The notes under the pieces were generated by a model. That model was not told the DNA's origin, made no database searches, and was given only the letters and a program-made list of their open reading frames with translations. From Puccinia triticina (lineage: Eukaryota; Basidiomycota; Pucciniomycetes; Pucciniales; Pucciniaceae), in NCBI RefSeq assembly GCF_026914185.1, contig NC_070560.1:2285501-2349500 (forward strand): 64,000 bases of DNA, written 5' to 3'. A program made the translations under genes and the position numbers. Of the stretch, positions 32,310 through 44,908 are shown piece after piece; positions within the stretch are counted from its first letter, which is position 1, and the number at the start of each line of letters is the position of its first letter.

Positions 32310-35300
32310 TTACTTTTCCTTCGTGACTTGAGTTCGAGAGTCTGTCCCATCTTTATTCATGAATCCAACTCTCTTTGAAGGACTGTTAGGGCCAGATCTC
32401 CGCGGACTTCCCCGAGGAGAATTTTTTAGAACACTAAAACAAGGTGAATTTCTGGCCTTGATTCCATCAACCGGTGAGCTCGCTATTAATTTTATCATGT
32501 TTGATTATAAAGAGTTACATTTTGTCCCAATTAACAGTAAAACATTCAGCAAAGACTCGGATTAAGATATAAGTAAGATTGAAGGGCTCTTACGAGGTGA
32601 ATCATACATGTGAGTCTTTTTGAAAGCTTCCAGGACGTCTTTGATAGGCTTGGAAGGGTCTATAAAGATAATGATGAAAAAAATTCAATGATATGGATGA
32701 ACTGAACATCATGGTGGCTATTTTTGGGTATGACCTTCATGTTTACCTATTGGGAGTGGGGGTTCTTCTCGTTTACGAGGTATAATTCGTTTGAGTCCTT
32801 GGGGGATACTGAACATATCTTTTGTCGCTTGCGCTAAAGGGAATCCAAACACATTGAGGCTTCAGTAAATACAATCTTGTTTCAGGGAGTCTGGAATAAA
32901 GAATCTCACATTCAAATAAAGGCGACACGCTACCTTTTTCTGGGGATGCATCCAAATTCATCCGACTGCTGTCCATCGTTTTACCTGCATCTTTTGGATT
33001 TTTGGGATAATGAAAGAAGGCCTAAAATCAGTTTCCTGGTGTTTCATCAAAAATTTTCAGGTGACAAAGACATCGCATAAAAATTACCTTCTTCAGACTG
33101 TTTTGGATGATCCTGGTTTAGATTTTTCTGTGATTCCTTGTTTGGTGACGTATGGACTGATTGTTCGAAATTTGTAACAATATCCGGAAGTCCAACTGGT
33201 TTCCTGCGTGCTATTTGAGATTCTGCTGACTGGGATGAAAGATTTGTGGATCCCGACGTCTTCGATAGATCTTTCTGAGATCCGGATGGACGAAGACGAG
33301 AGAAACCACGTGAAAGACGACCAGTCTTTGATCGCAGACTTCTGATACTGCTAGCCCCACCGAGGATTTGGGTTTCTGATCGAGTTGGAAAATAAAAAGG
33401 AAAGGGTGTTCAGCTTCAATAAAGTCTGGGGCTAAACGAGATAAAAAGAACTAGTCGAACTGTTTTTACCAGGTTTAGAGCTGGGAAATAGCGATGGTCG
33501 TTGGTTTGCTTGGGAAAACAAGCTCAAACGACTAGCCGTGCCTTCCGCGTCAACTTGTCTGGTTGATGCAATGGTAAGAGAGTTTTCCCCTGCTACTGAA
33601 GCACGAGACATGTAATTATTCATTGGGTTAGCATTATACCTGATGTAAACAAACACAGCCACTTTTTATTACCTTTTTGGGGCGTTGAATCTGCGTGAGC
33701 TTGCGGAACTGAGTTGGAGAACTCATCAGTTTGTGAAACCGGAAGCGGTGTATCTGAATCTGAAGTTGGATCATATGTTTTTTCTGATTGCGCCGGTGTC
33801 TCCAAAGATTCTGATGAGAGGGAAGGAATATCGGTTGATTGCGCCAACAATCTCAGCGGATTTTGATGAGCTCCTTCTACGCCTTTGGCAGAGGGGGAAC
33901 CCAGGTTTTCCGCCAGATACTTTGATTCAACTATGGATGTGCATTTAGGATGATGTGCATTTAGGATGATAAGAAAAGAAAAGATTAGCTTTAGTTTCTA
34001 ACTAGAGCCTGAAAAGGAAAATATCCGAGTTTTTACCATGTTGAGTTCCGGGAAAACTGGGTGCGTTTCCATCCACGTGTGACTCAAAGCTAGGGAGAAA
34101 AGGGCCCTCAATGATCTCTGCTTCTGCCGCGACAGGTTCAGGGGTAGGTGAATCATCTTGTGCGAGCGATGCACGAAAAAAGTAGACATTCATGGCATTA
34201 TTAGTATTGCAGACCCACTCGAAAAGATAAATTGTTTTTTTCTCACCTTTTCTAGATGCTGGAGCTTCGTGAACTTCTGGAGCTGCACTCAAGGATATGC
34301 TCTTCTGCGAAACAAGTGGCGATGCTTTTAAACCTGAAGTAACATCTTGATTTTCCACAGGGGGTTCCCCCGCAGGTTGCTGGTGTTCCCAAGTAATTGG
34401 AGGTTCTCCTGGCAAGTAAGTATCAGCATCTTCCATGTGAGCGTTTCGTAGAACTGAAGCAGTGTCTTGGGGTGTAAGATCACGGTCTGTTTTTCTGTCA
34501 CTTAATTCCGGGTAAAATTCTTGCATTTGAGGGGGTGTTTCCGCCTCTGCTTCTGCTTCTTAAAAGACAAAGCAAATGATGAGCAATCACTCCGTTTGAT
34601 AAAAGGATCCAGCGAGTTTCTACCTTGATGGGTGCGAGGAGAAGTATCCCGAGGGTTTGGATCCGGGTCTGAGTCCTCAATTTGTAGCGGATGGGCCAGC
34701 CCGCTGCCTCCGACTTCCGGAATCTCTCGGTTGTGAACGTGCGGATTTTCGTGTCCTTTTTCAAAACAAAACAGAGTCAATAGCCAGAAATTTACGATGG
34801 CCAAAGGTGCCTTTGAACTTGAGTGATTGTAATCACCTTCTTGTGCAGTGGAAGGGATGTCATCCTTTCTAGCCAAGGCTTCTTCGATTCCGCTGAGCGG
34901 TGAAGTGAAAGGCTCGTCATCCTTCTCAGCTGAGCTTTCTTCCATTTCGCGGGGTGGAGGATTTGCAACATTCAATGTGTCTTCAGCTGGAATCTGAGGG
35001 GAAGAGTTTTCCTCTGTCAAACCTATGAATGCCACAAATATATCAATGTCACTGTTAATTTGTAATATCGGCAAAAACTGCTGTTATTAGGCTTCACCAA
35101 CCCTTTCCAGCCATAGAGTTTGGCTGAGGTTCTTCGATGTCGATCTCATGAAACTCAGTCTTGGCTTCTTCTTTTTCAGGAACTTCATCGGCAACTCCTG
35201 ATCCATGATCGGCTTGGATGCCGGTTTCTTGTGGTTTCGGATCTTTCTCCTCTTGTTGGTTTGGCGATTCCCTAGAGGGTGCTACTTCTATTTTTTTTTT

Positions 35301-37533
35301 ACAGAAATACCCCAAGACTTTAGTCTGAGCTACCCAGGCTACCACGAAAAAGACCTTGCCTAGATTTTATTTACCTTTTTCAATGACGGGATCCTGCTTT
35401 ATCTCGACCGTATTCAACGAATTCTCGCTCTCCGTTTCTCCTGCAATTTCATTTAATAATCTGGTCCCCCGTCCTGTTTCTTTGGAGCTCACATTTTCTT
35501 CTTCCTTCCTCGATAGGCCAATAGGATTGGATTCTTCGGCTGGCTCTACTGTAATTATAAACATGTCGAATGATTCATCAGTTCAAGCTATTTGATGGAT
35601 CCTCAAGCCTTCTAAACTGTTTACACTTGCCTTTCTCCACAATGGGATTTGGCTGATGCGGCTTTGTCTCAACCTCCTTCAACAGGAGGGCCGTTGCCTT
35701 TGTCAATGGTACTCCTTGGCCAACTCTCTCACCAGGTCCTAATTTTCTACTATTTTTTTGAGTATTCACATGTTCTTTTTCTTGATGATTTGATAATTTC
35801 CCAATGAGAGTGTCTTCTTCTACAAGCCCTTCGTTATTTTGGCGACCCAAAATCAGTTTATATGTCAAATAATCTCAGGTGAAAATGTAGATGCTTGCTA
35901 TGACATACTATCTTGTGGAATTGAAGATTTGGGGATTTTACCCGGAATGAACTTTTTCGACTCTAGGGGTTTTTCGTCTTCTAAATCTTGAAATTCATTC
36001 GCAGAAAACACATTTTCATCAACGTAGGCTTGGGGGGGGGGGGGCCTTTGGTGCTTAAAACACTATTTACAAACCTTTAATCCAAGCATCGCGGAATTTT
36101 ATCCCCGGCCTTCTTGGCTGAAAGTGAAACCCATTTCTGGGAGGGTGGTTTGGTCGGTGAGTAATCCAATCATCTCTCCATCTGTGACCATTCTCCCTTA
36201 GTTGTTTGAGAGCTGCCGGGTTTGGAAGAATCATATCAGCTCTGTAACGCTATGTCAATTATTTGAGGGCAAGTGAATGCTTTGCAAGGAGGTAAAAACA
36301 TATTTTAATCCGAAGAAAGAATTACGTCTAATAGGGGAGAGCTCAATCTCCTTCAGTGCTGGAATTGGGGAGGAGTTTTGCATGGGATGGAGGATATTTC
36401 TCAAGGACTTGAATCGAATCAATTGGATTTTTTTCATCATTGACCCCAAAAATTGCTTGATATGAAAGGTGAGCATGGACTTCCCATTGCTCAACAGTTC
36501 AACTAAATGGGTTAGACGAAGTTTTAAAATCTGTTTCACTCTATGGTGCCGATGTGAGGAAGCAAATGAAAGGCGGCTTGTATGCAATGAAAAACAAACA
36601 ACTCACCAATTGAATAGGGTTTTTCCATGTTAGCAATCGAGTTTCCTCCAGGCTTCGGAGGAATTTCAAAAGGAAGTTTGAGATCTTGCACACTTTTGAA
36701 CGTAACTTCTTGATTAACAGATGCAGTAGAGATTGGACGGGAGTTTTGAGCCTTGACAATCTCTTCCCAGCGGGCCTTGAAGTGACCTGGAGGAAATCAA
36801 AGGTAAGTTACAGCATGTGTCAATGTACATGGGGAATGCGTGTTATCACTCTTCTTACCCTGCGATTTTTGTGACTTGAAATCTGATGAGCCTGACTGAT
36901 CCTCCCAATGGCATTGGATGCTGGGATCAACTGATGGTTCACTTTTGTGGATAGTGGACACTGGAGTCGGTGAGGGTAGGTTGTTGGCTATTATATAGGT
37001 ATATGTACCAAGGCAGGATTAAATGGTGAAGATGATAACGTGAGTTTTTGGGTAGTTGAGAGCCTGTCTATGAATGAAATCCAATCAGAACGGAAACTGT
37101 TGGACAAACCGAGGATCACTTCCTCATCCGAAAGCTCTTCACTTTTGTGATCACCATCGAATTCGAACCGTCCCTTGGGTGCAGCCAATTCGGCAGGCTT
37201 CGGGACATCCGGCAGTTTAGCCACGCGGGCATCGGTATGCAAAGCAGCCCGCGGGGCTGCCTGGGATGAATCGCAAGCATCCAGGACCCCCGTAATCGAT
37301 CTCTTAGTCAAGGCGTAGGTTTGACAGCTGGGGAGGCCACCACTACTTGGGGATTTTGTTGAGCGGTTTGATGGGGAATCTGCCGAGGTGGACCCAACGG
37401 TAATGACGAGAATGTGAATGAGGAAGTAATCAAATACGAGGACTATGAAAGATTTCATCACGTTCATCATCGAGGAAAAGCTGAGAGTAGGACGAATGGA
37501 TGATAAGCTAATATTAGATAGTCGATCCAACAT
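32310..37533 (-). CDS. Secreted modular protein C (about 20 exons, all traced introns phase 1)
   Basis: Exon 1 is 37533-37110 and ends in phase 1 before GTTTGT. It includes a signal peptide if translation starts at MNVMKSFIVLVFDYFLIHIL (a few codons inside the open frame), and a KR site (YALTKRSI). I could trace about 20 exons down to the stop at 32310. They are bounded by phase-1 introns, and one donor is GC (GCAAGT at 35630). Exons include those beginning HFKARWEEIV, DLEDEKPLESKKF, LTEENSSPQIP, HENPHVHNRE and DSPTPEPVAAE. The body of roughly 1000 residues is acidic and Pro/Ser-rich. The last exon is basic with S-P repeats (NSPRGSPRRSGPNSPSKR). The exon near 36310-36510 is the least certain. 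It has no clear sequence similarity to genes A and B but the same architecture. Function is unknown. Confidence 0.62.
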
Positions 37534-37970
37534 GGGACATGCGCGGCATACAAAGAAGGATATATGCGGATGGGCTTATAAATTTACATGGCATGTAACC
37601 AGGGTTTAGATCCTAGGTTGGTGGCTGCGTCGCTGTTCAAGATGTTTGGATAAGCGGTGAAGCTAAAGCAAGAACCGAAAAAATACTGAGGGTGACTGCC
37701 ACCCGCAAACATATGTTTGTCGTCTCCAGAGAAAGGTGCCCATACAGGTTCGAAGGTAGCAAGCTGGCTCTTGAATCAAGTTTAATCGATGCCAATGCTT
37801 GTTCATGTATGCCTAGATCTCCTCGATGGTGTACTGGATCCCCGCCGTCACAGGTCTGCGGGACAGATGGCTGAGATGGGGAAAGGATCGTGATACAAAC
37901 ACATGTACAACTCGGTAAAACGCACCAGTTCAAAAAAAGCTTGAAGTGCTTGAAGGTGCGCAAACACTCA
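37534..37970. promoter_or_regulatory. Upstream region of secreted gene C
   Basis: The promoter of the minus-strand gene must lie here. No clear TATA box is assigned. A 108-codon minus frame at 37637-37963 lacks supporting features. Confidence 0.4.
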
Positions 37971-38725
37971 TATACTACACTAGCTTAACTAAGCCTCTCG
38001 AACGGAGGGTCCGGGGGACCCCGCCCGGAGGGCTCTCCGCAGGAGAGGCTTGCGCCTAATGTCTGAAGTCTGGCAGGGAAAGGAAGGATATTCAACCCCA
38101 AAACCACTAAATAATTATTTAAAAATCAGCAAAATATGTACAAAAAAAACTGAATAGACAGTTTCATTGGCAGGGCTGATGCGCACCCTCACCTAAAATT
38201 TTGAGCAAAAAGCTCCAAAACTGATTGAAGGAATCTGTTTTGAAGGTCAAAGGAACCCTGAAGGATATTACATTGCTCTGAAGATCCATTTTTGGATTTT
38301 CTGATAATATGCACAATTGAGTTTCCTATATGCAACAAAATGCAACACTACATGTGTAGGATCTGCGGGTTTGTGGATCCAGGATCCACCAGGCATGATG
38401 GTTGTGCATCCTTAGTTTACATTTCTTCATGTTTTTTTATTTTTAAACCATTAGTACAGTGCAAATGGTTTGGATTGAGGAGATGAGACCTGTGCCAAAT
38501 GAAAGCTGAGGTCCAGAAGTATCTTTTGGCTCTGGGGCAGGTCCACAGAACCTGAGGGGGAGGCTGGCTGAGGCTTAATATTTTCCCTCCAGCCATTTGT
38601 GATTTCTTTCCCAGCCAAAATTTTGACATTACGCGCAAGTCCCTCCCTGCGGGAGGGGCCGCTTCGCGGCCAGCCACAGCGAGCCTCCCACCAGGGGGTA
38701 CTTGTGTTAAGTTAGTATACTACAC
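37971..38725. mobile_element. Small DNA transposon with 10-bp target duplication
   Basis: TATACTACAC occurs at 37971-37980 and again at 38716-38725. Just inside, TAGCTTAACTAAG on the left mirrors the right end (read in reverse, CTAACTTAACACAAG). The 735-bp body has GC-rich ends with palindromes (GCGGGAGGGGCCGCTTCGCGGCC on the right exceeds a chance match) and no transposase. A target duplication of 9-10 bp suggests a Mutator-like or related superfamily. Confidence 0.72.
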
Positions 38726-39071
38726 AACTCTTGTCACCTCTCCCGGCACCCAGCTTTGGGAACTTGCCGTGCTAGGTGGTCCTCCAGAATTCACTTAGAG
38801 CCTCAAAAGCTAGATTTCACTGCAAAAATCTACATAGATTTTTTGGGCATATCCGCATCTGCTGGGGTCTCAGCATTGACAGAAAGTCATTTGTCTCTTA
38901 ATGAACACTCTCGGTCGATCAAAGCAGCTCAAATTCAAACCGCACATATCCACACCTGTGAGCGCAAAAATCCACACCTGCGAGTATTTTTGTTAACCCA
39001 ACAAGGCTGTTGCATGAGGTACATCATCTAACAGATAATTCCTTGTAGGATAATGCTCTTTGCTTCCATAT

Positions 39072-39189
39072 GTTAGCCCGGTGCACGTTGGGGCATTTTA
39101 AGTTCACGACTAAAATTGACGTTGTTGGCCGTTAGCCCGGTGCACGTTGGGGCATTTTAAGTGCAAGACTAAAATTGACGTTGTTGGCC
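39072..39189. repeat. 59-bp perfect-length tandem duplication
   Basis: Two adjacent 59-bp copies begin GTTAGCCCGGTGCACGTTGG and end GACGTTGTTGGCC. They differ at only two or three bases (TTCACGAC against TGCAAGAC). Confidence 0.95.
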
Positions 39190-40574
39190 AATAAAATTGG
39201 GAGCTTAAAAAGCCTTGAAATGGCTGTGGAAGTCCAAATTCCAGCAAGAGCTGATATTAAATGCTGGAGATGACTGGATGACTTCACACTGATCTGCAGC
39301 CCCCTGTAGAACAAGATCTGCAGCCAGAATACCTTAATTTTTGCGGGGAAATGCTGTCCCAGGGCCTTCAGGCTCATTAGATCTCAAAGGGAAGCCCTCC
39401 ACCTCCTGTCCAGATCTGCGGGTCGGGCAGAAGTGATCTAGAGCCCAAAAAGCTAGATTTACCTGTGAAAATCTAGACTCTTTGGGTCTGAACCAAAATC
39501 TGCACAGGTTTCAGATTGCACAGGAAGTCTTCCACTGTTTCTGGCTGGCTGAGTGGGTAATCTAATAGACCACTTTTGAACCATTTTGACTCTGAGCCAC
39601 TGGCCAAGCCACAGCAGAGGCAACTCCATGTTTGTGATACCAGAATGTAATACTGAAGAGTCCCTTGAGGTATCATGATCTGAATTAGCTGAATGTAGGA
39701 AAATGCTCAGGGAGGATCTTGCTGTTAAAGTCATGGCCAGGTGACTATTCCTGGGATGCAAGGAACCTTTCAGGGTGCATAAATTTGAGACAGTTTTCAC
39801 AACAGTTAGTTGTAGTTAGTCCCTTAACTAATGGGGGTTTAGTGACTTCAGGCGTGCAGAAAAATATTGCCTGACTTGAATTATTGATTAACCAATCAAA
39901 AGGTCAACGTAATGGTGAAATTTGGAAAGATTACATGTCAATGATAGAAACAATTATAGAAAAATTATCAGTATTGGAAACTAGTATATGGAACCAATCA
40001 TTGTCTGATGGAAGTTTATAGCTGGGTTGAAAAATGGAAAATACAAAACTTTGCAGGTAATTTTATGGATTTACTTGGTGCAATGCAAAAAACTAATTGT
40101 GCAGTGCAGAGATTGCAACTTGAAATCCTGGCCACAGTGCACTACAAGAAAAACTGTAGAAACTGCTAGCAGTTGAGATACAGAAGCTCAAAGGAAGCTT
40201 GAGGTGATACTCTAGCCTTTCTCAAAGGTTATTTCAACCAAGGTTGAATGCACAGTCACTGCCCAAATCACACAGTTACTGTGCATGAAAGGGCATGATT
40301 TAATTATGTGGAGCTACAATGGCAGTTACACTGGAGTATGCCACATGTCAACTACTGGCAGTTTTTAGAGTTTTTCTTGTATTGGTGCACGGTAGCATGA
40401 AACACTATGAAAACTGCAAAATAAAAAAAATGAATTTTCAATTTTTCTTGCTGTCAACAAGCAGAAGGGATTTTTCTTCATTTATCCCCATTGGGGACTT
40501 ACATCTGCATACATCCAATTGGTATATTAAATTCAGTGAAGAATAGAATGAAAGATCAAGGGTTCTCCCTAAAA

Positions 40575-40765
40575 ATAGGGGGTTGAGAAATCGACTCCCA
40601 CAAATTAAAAAATCGACTCCCAAACGCAATTTACGTCGCGCGGACCGCCTCGCGACGTCTTTCCCGGGTCCTCGCGACCGCATTTTGACCCGGGGGCGTT
40701 TTGGGAGTCGGAATTGTCATTCTCCAATCCCAAACGGGAGTTGGGATTTTAATTTTACAAAAAAT
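40575..40765. mobile_element. Foldback (MITE-like) element
   Basis: ATCGACTCCCAAACG on the left is mirrored by the right end (in reverse GACTCCCAAAACG and CCCAACTCCCGTTTGG). The centre is GC-rich with CTCGCGACGTC and CCGGGTCCTCGCGACCGC. The surroundings are AT-rich. Exact ends are unclear. Confidence 0.5.
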
Positions 40766-40961
40766 CCCAGAATATAGAGAAATATTTATATCTCCTCACT
40801 GGAGCACCCAAACGCTCCCAATATTTTACAGCAATCTAGATACACTGTCTAGAAAATATTTTGAGATTTACAGCAGTAGAAACCATCAGGAAGGCCTTGT
40901 GGAACGGGGGGGTTAATTTGGCTGATTTCCTACTCAGGCAAACCCCCGAAACCTTATCTAT

Positions 40962-42084
40962 TGTCAGCCGGGCTACTATAATAAGTTAGAGCCCGGCTAA
41001 CTATTGTAACATTACAAAAACTGTATGTACTAATAGCGGCGCAGAGCGCTGCGTACAAGTAAACTTCTTTCTTGGGAAAGACTTAGCTGCGGCGCGGAGC
41101 GCCGCGCACAGAATAAAAACAACAAAGAATCATATACATAATAACAAGATCCCTTAGACGAGTAGGGATAATAGCTCCGGCCGCAGAATTGGTAGGAGAA
41201 AGAACAATAGTTCAAAACCCATTCTCAAGCCAAGAGAACGGGTTGCCATACAATCTCAAGAGACTACTAAACCAAGATTAGTCTCCATGAGAAATAGAAA
41301 TACTCCGGCCGGGGAGGAGAGAAACAGAACTATACTACTCCTCCTCCACCGGCCAATGATTAAACACAAAACCACGCTATTCCTCGAGCCAAGGAATAGC
41401 AAAAAGATCACATGACAAATAAAAATGAACGGGAGCGAAGAGACTAGTAGAATTCCCCTTCACTCCCGTCACTCTTGTCAGAAGCACGCCTTCCTCCGGC
41501 CAAGAAACCAAGGAAGCATTTGCAATGAGAGCTATAACCCTACCCGTTGTAGCTCGAATATATAATTGAGGGCCTTCGGGCGAAGGAAGGCCCCTCAGAT
41601 ACCTTTTATAACCAGTTTGACGCCTCGCCAGTCTCGCCACTTGTCTCACCGACCAGTTCGCCAGCCTGACATCAACTTGACTTTGGTTTTTATTGGATTG
41701 ATTGTGTTTTTTTGTCGCAGACTTCCTTTTACAAGTAAGTCTGTGTTTTTTTTTTCCCTTTCTATCGGGATTTTTATCCCCTTATATCTCCTGGGAGCGT
41801 TCTATCGCGCAAACACCCCCTTGTTAAGGGCCCCAGACGTCACAGGCTACAAATACCCCTGCGCATATCGTGCGCAGGCCCTGTAAGAACTGCGGAGGGC
41901 ACTAAACCACCCCTGGCGCCCCTGGCCCCTCCGTTAACCCCTTTTTTTTGGGTTCATTAGAAGTAGCTTTTTCTGAGCTACTTCACACTTCTACCGCGCA
42001 TTTTCTGCGCGCGCTACCGCACCGTGCTCTATCGCCGGCGTAGCTAGAGGAGTATTCATACTCCTGGCATCACCAAGCCTGACA
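40962..42084 (+). repeat. 5' LTR of the chromovirus
   Basis: It begins TGTCAGCCGGG and ends GCCTGACA, with inverted termini TGTCAG/CTGACA, and is 1123 bp long. It matches 63090-64000 along its first 900 bp. It holds two GC hairpins (GGCGCAGAGCGC at 41038; GGCGCGGAGCGCCGCGC at 41092). TGGGGGTCTGGCC at 42087, just after the end, could be the primer-binding site. Confidence 0.88.
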
Positions 42085-42580
42085 ATTGGGGGTCTGGCCG
42101 GGAATAAAACCGTTTTTTAACCCATAACCCCATAACCTACATAGTTTTTTTCGTTTATCCAACAAAATAAACCAAACCAAACCCTACTTTAAGCTTATTT
42201 AAGCTCACCTAACTACCTGGTTAAATCCCTGCGCTCCGAGCGCGGCAGGATACATATCCCAGTTAAACTTAACATATTAAGTTTAGCACAGCTCCCTACC
42301 CGCTCTCCATAACGCATTACCCGCTCTCCATAGCACACCACCTGTGCTATCTAGCGCGAACCAAAAACCGCTACTTAGCGCAACCCACTCTGCGCACTCA
42401 CGCGCTCTCTACCTGCTCTCTGTAGCGTACCTCCTACGCTACTTCGCGCAACTCAACTTCGCGCTCTCTCGCGTCACTAAAACTCGTTCCATAGCACAAC
42501 ACAAACCACCCTTGATTTCCTTGTTGGAGCGCACTCTTAAAAACTCTTTCTAACAATTTTTTTTCTCTCTATTCCAGTGG
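42085..42580 (+). other. Chromovirus 5' leader
   Basis: This untranslated stretch has repeated words CCCGCTCTCCATA(A/G)C at 42299 and 42319 and many GCGC sites. Nothing coding is supported. Confidence 0.5.
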
Positions 42581-43715
42581 AGTTACAGAGAAACAACAAA
42601 CTAATTCAATATTATCTCTGTTATCTTAAGGATAAAAAAGAAGAACAAGACCAAAACTACGTCCCTACTGCTTGGGAGCTGCTGTCATACAAAGAGCAAC
42701 TCAAGATCGCTACCGATTGAATCGAGCGCGAACAAAAAGAGAATCTAGAAGCTCAAATCTGTTTTCAGCTTTTTCTGCGCGCACACTACGCCCGGAAAGC
42801 TCAAGCTCGCAAAGAAAGAGAAAGTAAGTTATATTCCTTAAACTTTTGATTTACCAATTAGTGCCCTAACTGTGTCTTTCTTCCCCTATATAAGTGGCTA
42901 GAAAAACGCAATCCGAGAAGAACTTGCCCACCTTCACCGCTCCTCTGACCAAGACGGAAGCGCCGTTGAAGAAACCGACAAGTAAGTCTTTTTTTATTTT
43001 ATAACTCTCGCCTCACTCCGCGCTGAACCTATCTGCGCCTCATCTTTCGTGCCCACTAGAAACGCGACATACGTTGCAGGCACTATACGTCACCCCCAAG
43101 AGTCCCGTAAGTCCTTTGTTTTCACCTTTGTGCGGAAACCCTTTCCCAAGGAAATTTACATTACCACTACTCCGCAGCCGAAGTAGAAACAGCTCCCGCC
43201 GCAAACCTCGCGGATATTGACATAAGTGACTCTGAACCGGAAACCGGCGGTTAGTCAACTCTCTTATTTTCATTATCAAAAACCTATAATAGACTTAAAA
43301 ACATGTCTACTCAATCTTCCAGACCCAACCTCAAAGGTCCTCTCCCTACTCCAAAACAAGCCAGCCGCAAAGGGTCCGCCCTCGGAGGACCAATTGGCGG
43401 AGGATCCGACCGAAGCGGAGGTAAATATCCCGCTTTGGTTCAAGAAGAAGACCCCCGCTCCAAGCACTTCAAAAGCCAGAGATCCAAAAAAGACTCCAGA
43501 AGAATTGGAGGAGGAGCAGATCCAACTAATCAAGGATCTAGTATACGCTCACCAAGTGAATTGGAAAAAGTGCGTAGCCCTCCAAGCGCGAGGGGTTCCG
43601 AAAGAGGAGCTCCTAGCCGCACTGCGCGACGCGCAGGAGACTCAAAAAGCGGCTCAGAGACATCTAACTGGACCAGAGTTAGAATCCTTGGTTGACGGGT
43701 GGAATCCCTGGACGG

Positions 43716-44463
43716 TGTGGAACTACTCTTTGGGGGAATAGAGCTTAGAGAGGGATGAGTGCGTGAAAAGCTGCCCCTCAGGTTGGGAGAGTAATATGGG
43801 ACAAGAATAAGAGTATGGACTCTTAAAGAAAAGTGTGGCTGATGAAGTATTGAGAATAGTGCTTTCTAGACGAAATCAAGGGGGAAAATATACTGTAAAA
43901 TATGTGGTAAAATAGGCTATGTAATTCTTATTCTGTGACCAGGGATGCAAAGTGACAATCTGATGGGGGACAAACAGAATGGGCCAAAAGGCTCTACATT
44001 TATAGTGAGGGGACAACAGGTGGTTCTGAGACGAAGAGAGAGATGGGAACAGGGTACAAAAAAGCCTCCAACAAGGTGACAAGGCAACAAACCAACAAGG
44101 CATCTACTACATGGCTTGGGATGACATAAGAGGAAAACAATAACCATGGCGCATCAGCCGCCATGCATCTGAGAAAGAGTTACGCTTTGCTGGAATATAG
44201 AGGAGTTAATTCTAGTGAACACTCAGGGTCCTTCCTAATAGTCTGGCTCTGTTTGATGGTGGACTTTCTCCCACTTTGACCTGATTTTGTACATATTTTA
44301 TTACCCATTGTGGAGGGCCATCCATGAAAGTGAATACTGAGAAGTTGAGGCGCCTTGTAGAGATGGTTCTAGGCTATTATGAAGTGTCTGTGGGCGTTTG
44401 GCGGTGATTCCTTCCTGGTGAGTGTCTGAGTGATGTAATAAGGTTTTGATTAGGCTCACCACA
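43716..44463 (-). repeat. 3' LTR of inner gypsy element
   Basis: 748 bp with TGTGG/CCACA termini. On the minus strand it is preceded by the purine tract TTTGGGGGTGGA at 44464-44475. Confidence 0.95.
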
Positions 44464-44475
44464 TCCACCCCCAAA
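44464..44475 (-). other. Polypurine tract of inner gypsy element
   Basis: The minus strand reads TTTGGGGGTGGA directly before the 3' LTR, as expected for the plus-strand primer in reverse transcription. Confidence 0.75.
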
Positions 44476-44908
44476 TTAGATGATGTCCCCATCATCCAAC
44501 CTTGAGTGAGGTGTGACGAAGAATAGAAAAAGAAAATAGGGCAAGGCAAAAGAAGGCTGTGACGTGGCAAGTTTGATTGGTTTTTGTGCAGATTTTTTTT
44601 TGTATGTTTGATTTTCCTTCTAGCGTAAAAAATTTGAGATGAGTTTGAAGAATAGAAAAGCTATGAACAAGTGAGGCAGAAATAAGATTTGGTTGATTTA
44701 TATTCCTTTAGTGATTTTTATGCTGTTTTTCTTATTTGATTTTATAGTAATTTTCCAGGAAATAATGTGACGATGAAAAGGTATATCTAGATGAAGAAAT
44801 AAAGGAAAAATGTAACAAGAATTTTTAGTGGAAATGGGTGGAGAAACCACCCCCAAATTGGTGTGATCCTTGCGGCGTAGCTATCCTTAGTTTCGTCTCC
44901 AGGGCTGT
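44476..44908. other. AT-rich 3' region of inner element
   Basis: It lies between the RRM gene stop and the purine tract. No open frame or motif is supported. It probably carries the 3' UTR of the RRM gene. Confidence 0.45.

Larger units (their letters stand above)
38726..40961. other. Intergenic, repeats only
   Basis: It contains the 59-bp tandem repeat and the foldback element listed separately. It also has two related blocks (38797-38840 and 39430-39475) around AAAAGCTAGATTT that may be fragments of the same family. No gene is supported. Confidence 0.45.

Noticed and set aside
36255..36587. 110-codon single open frame as an independent gene
   Set aside because: Its centre fits better as one phase-1 exon of gene C; as a separate gene it has no start context.
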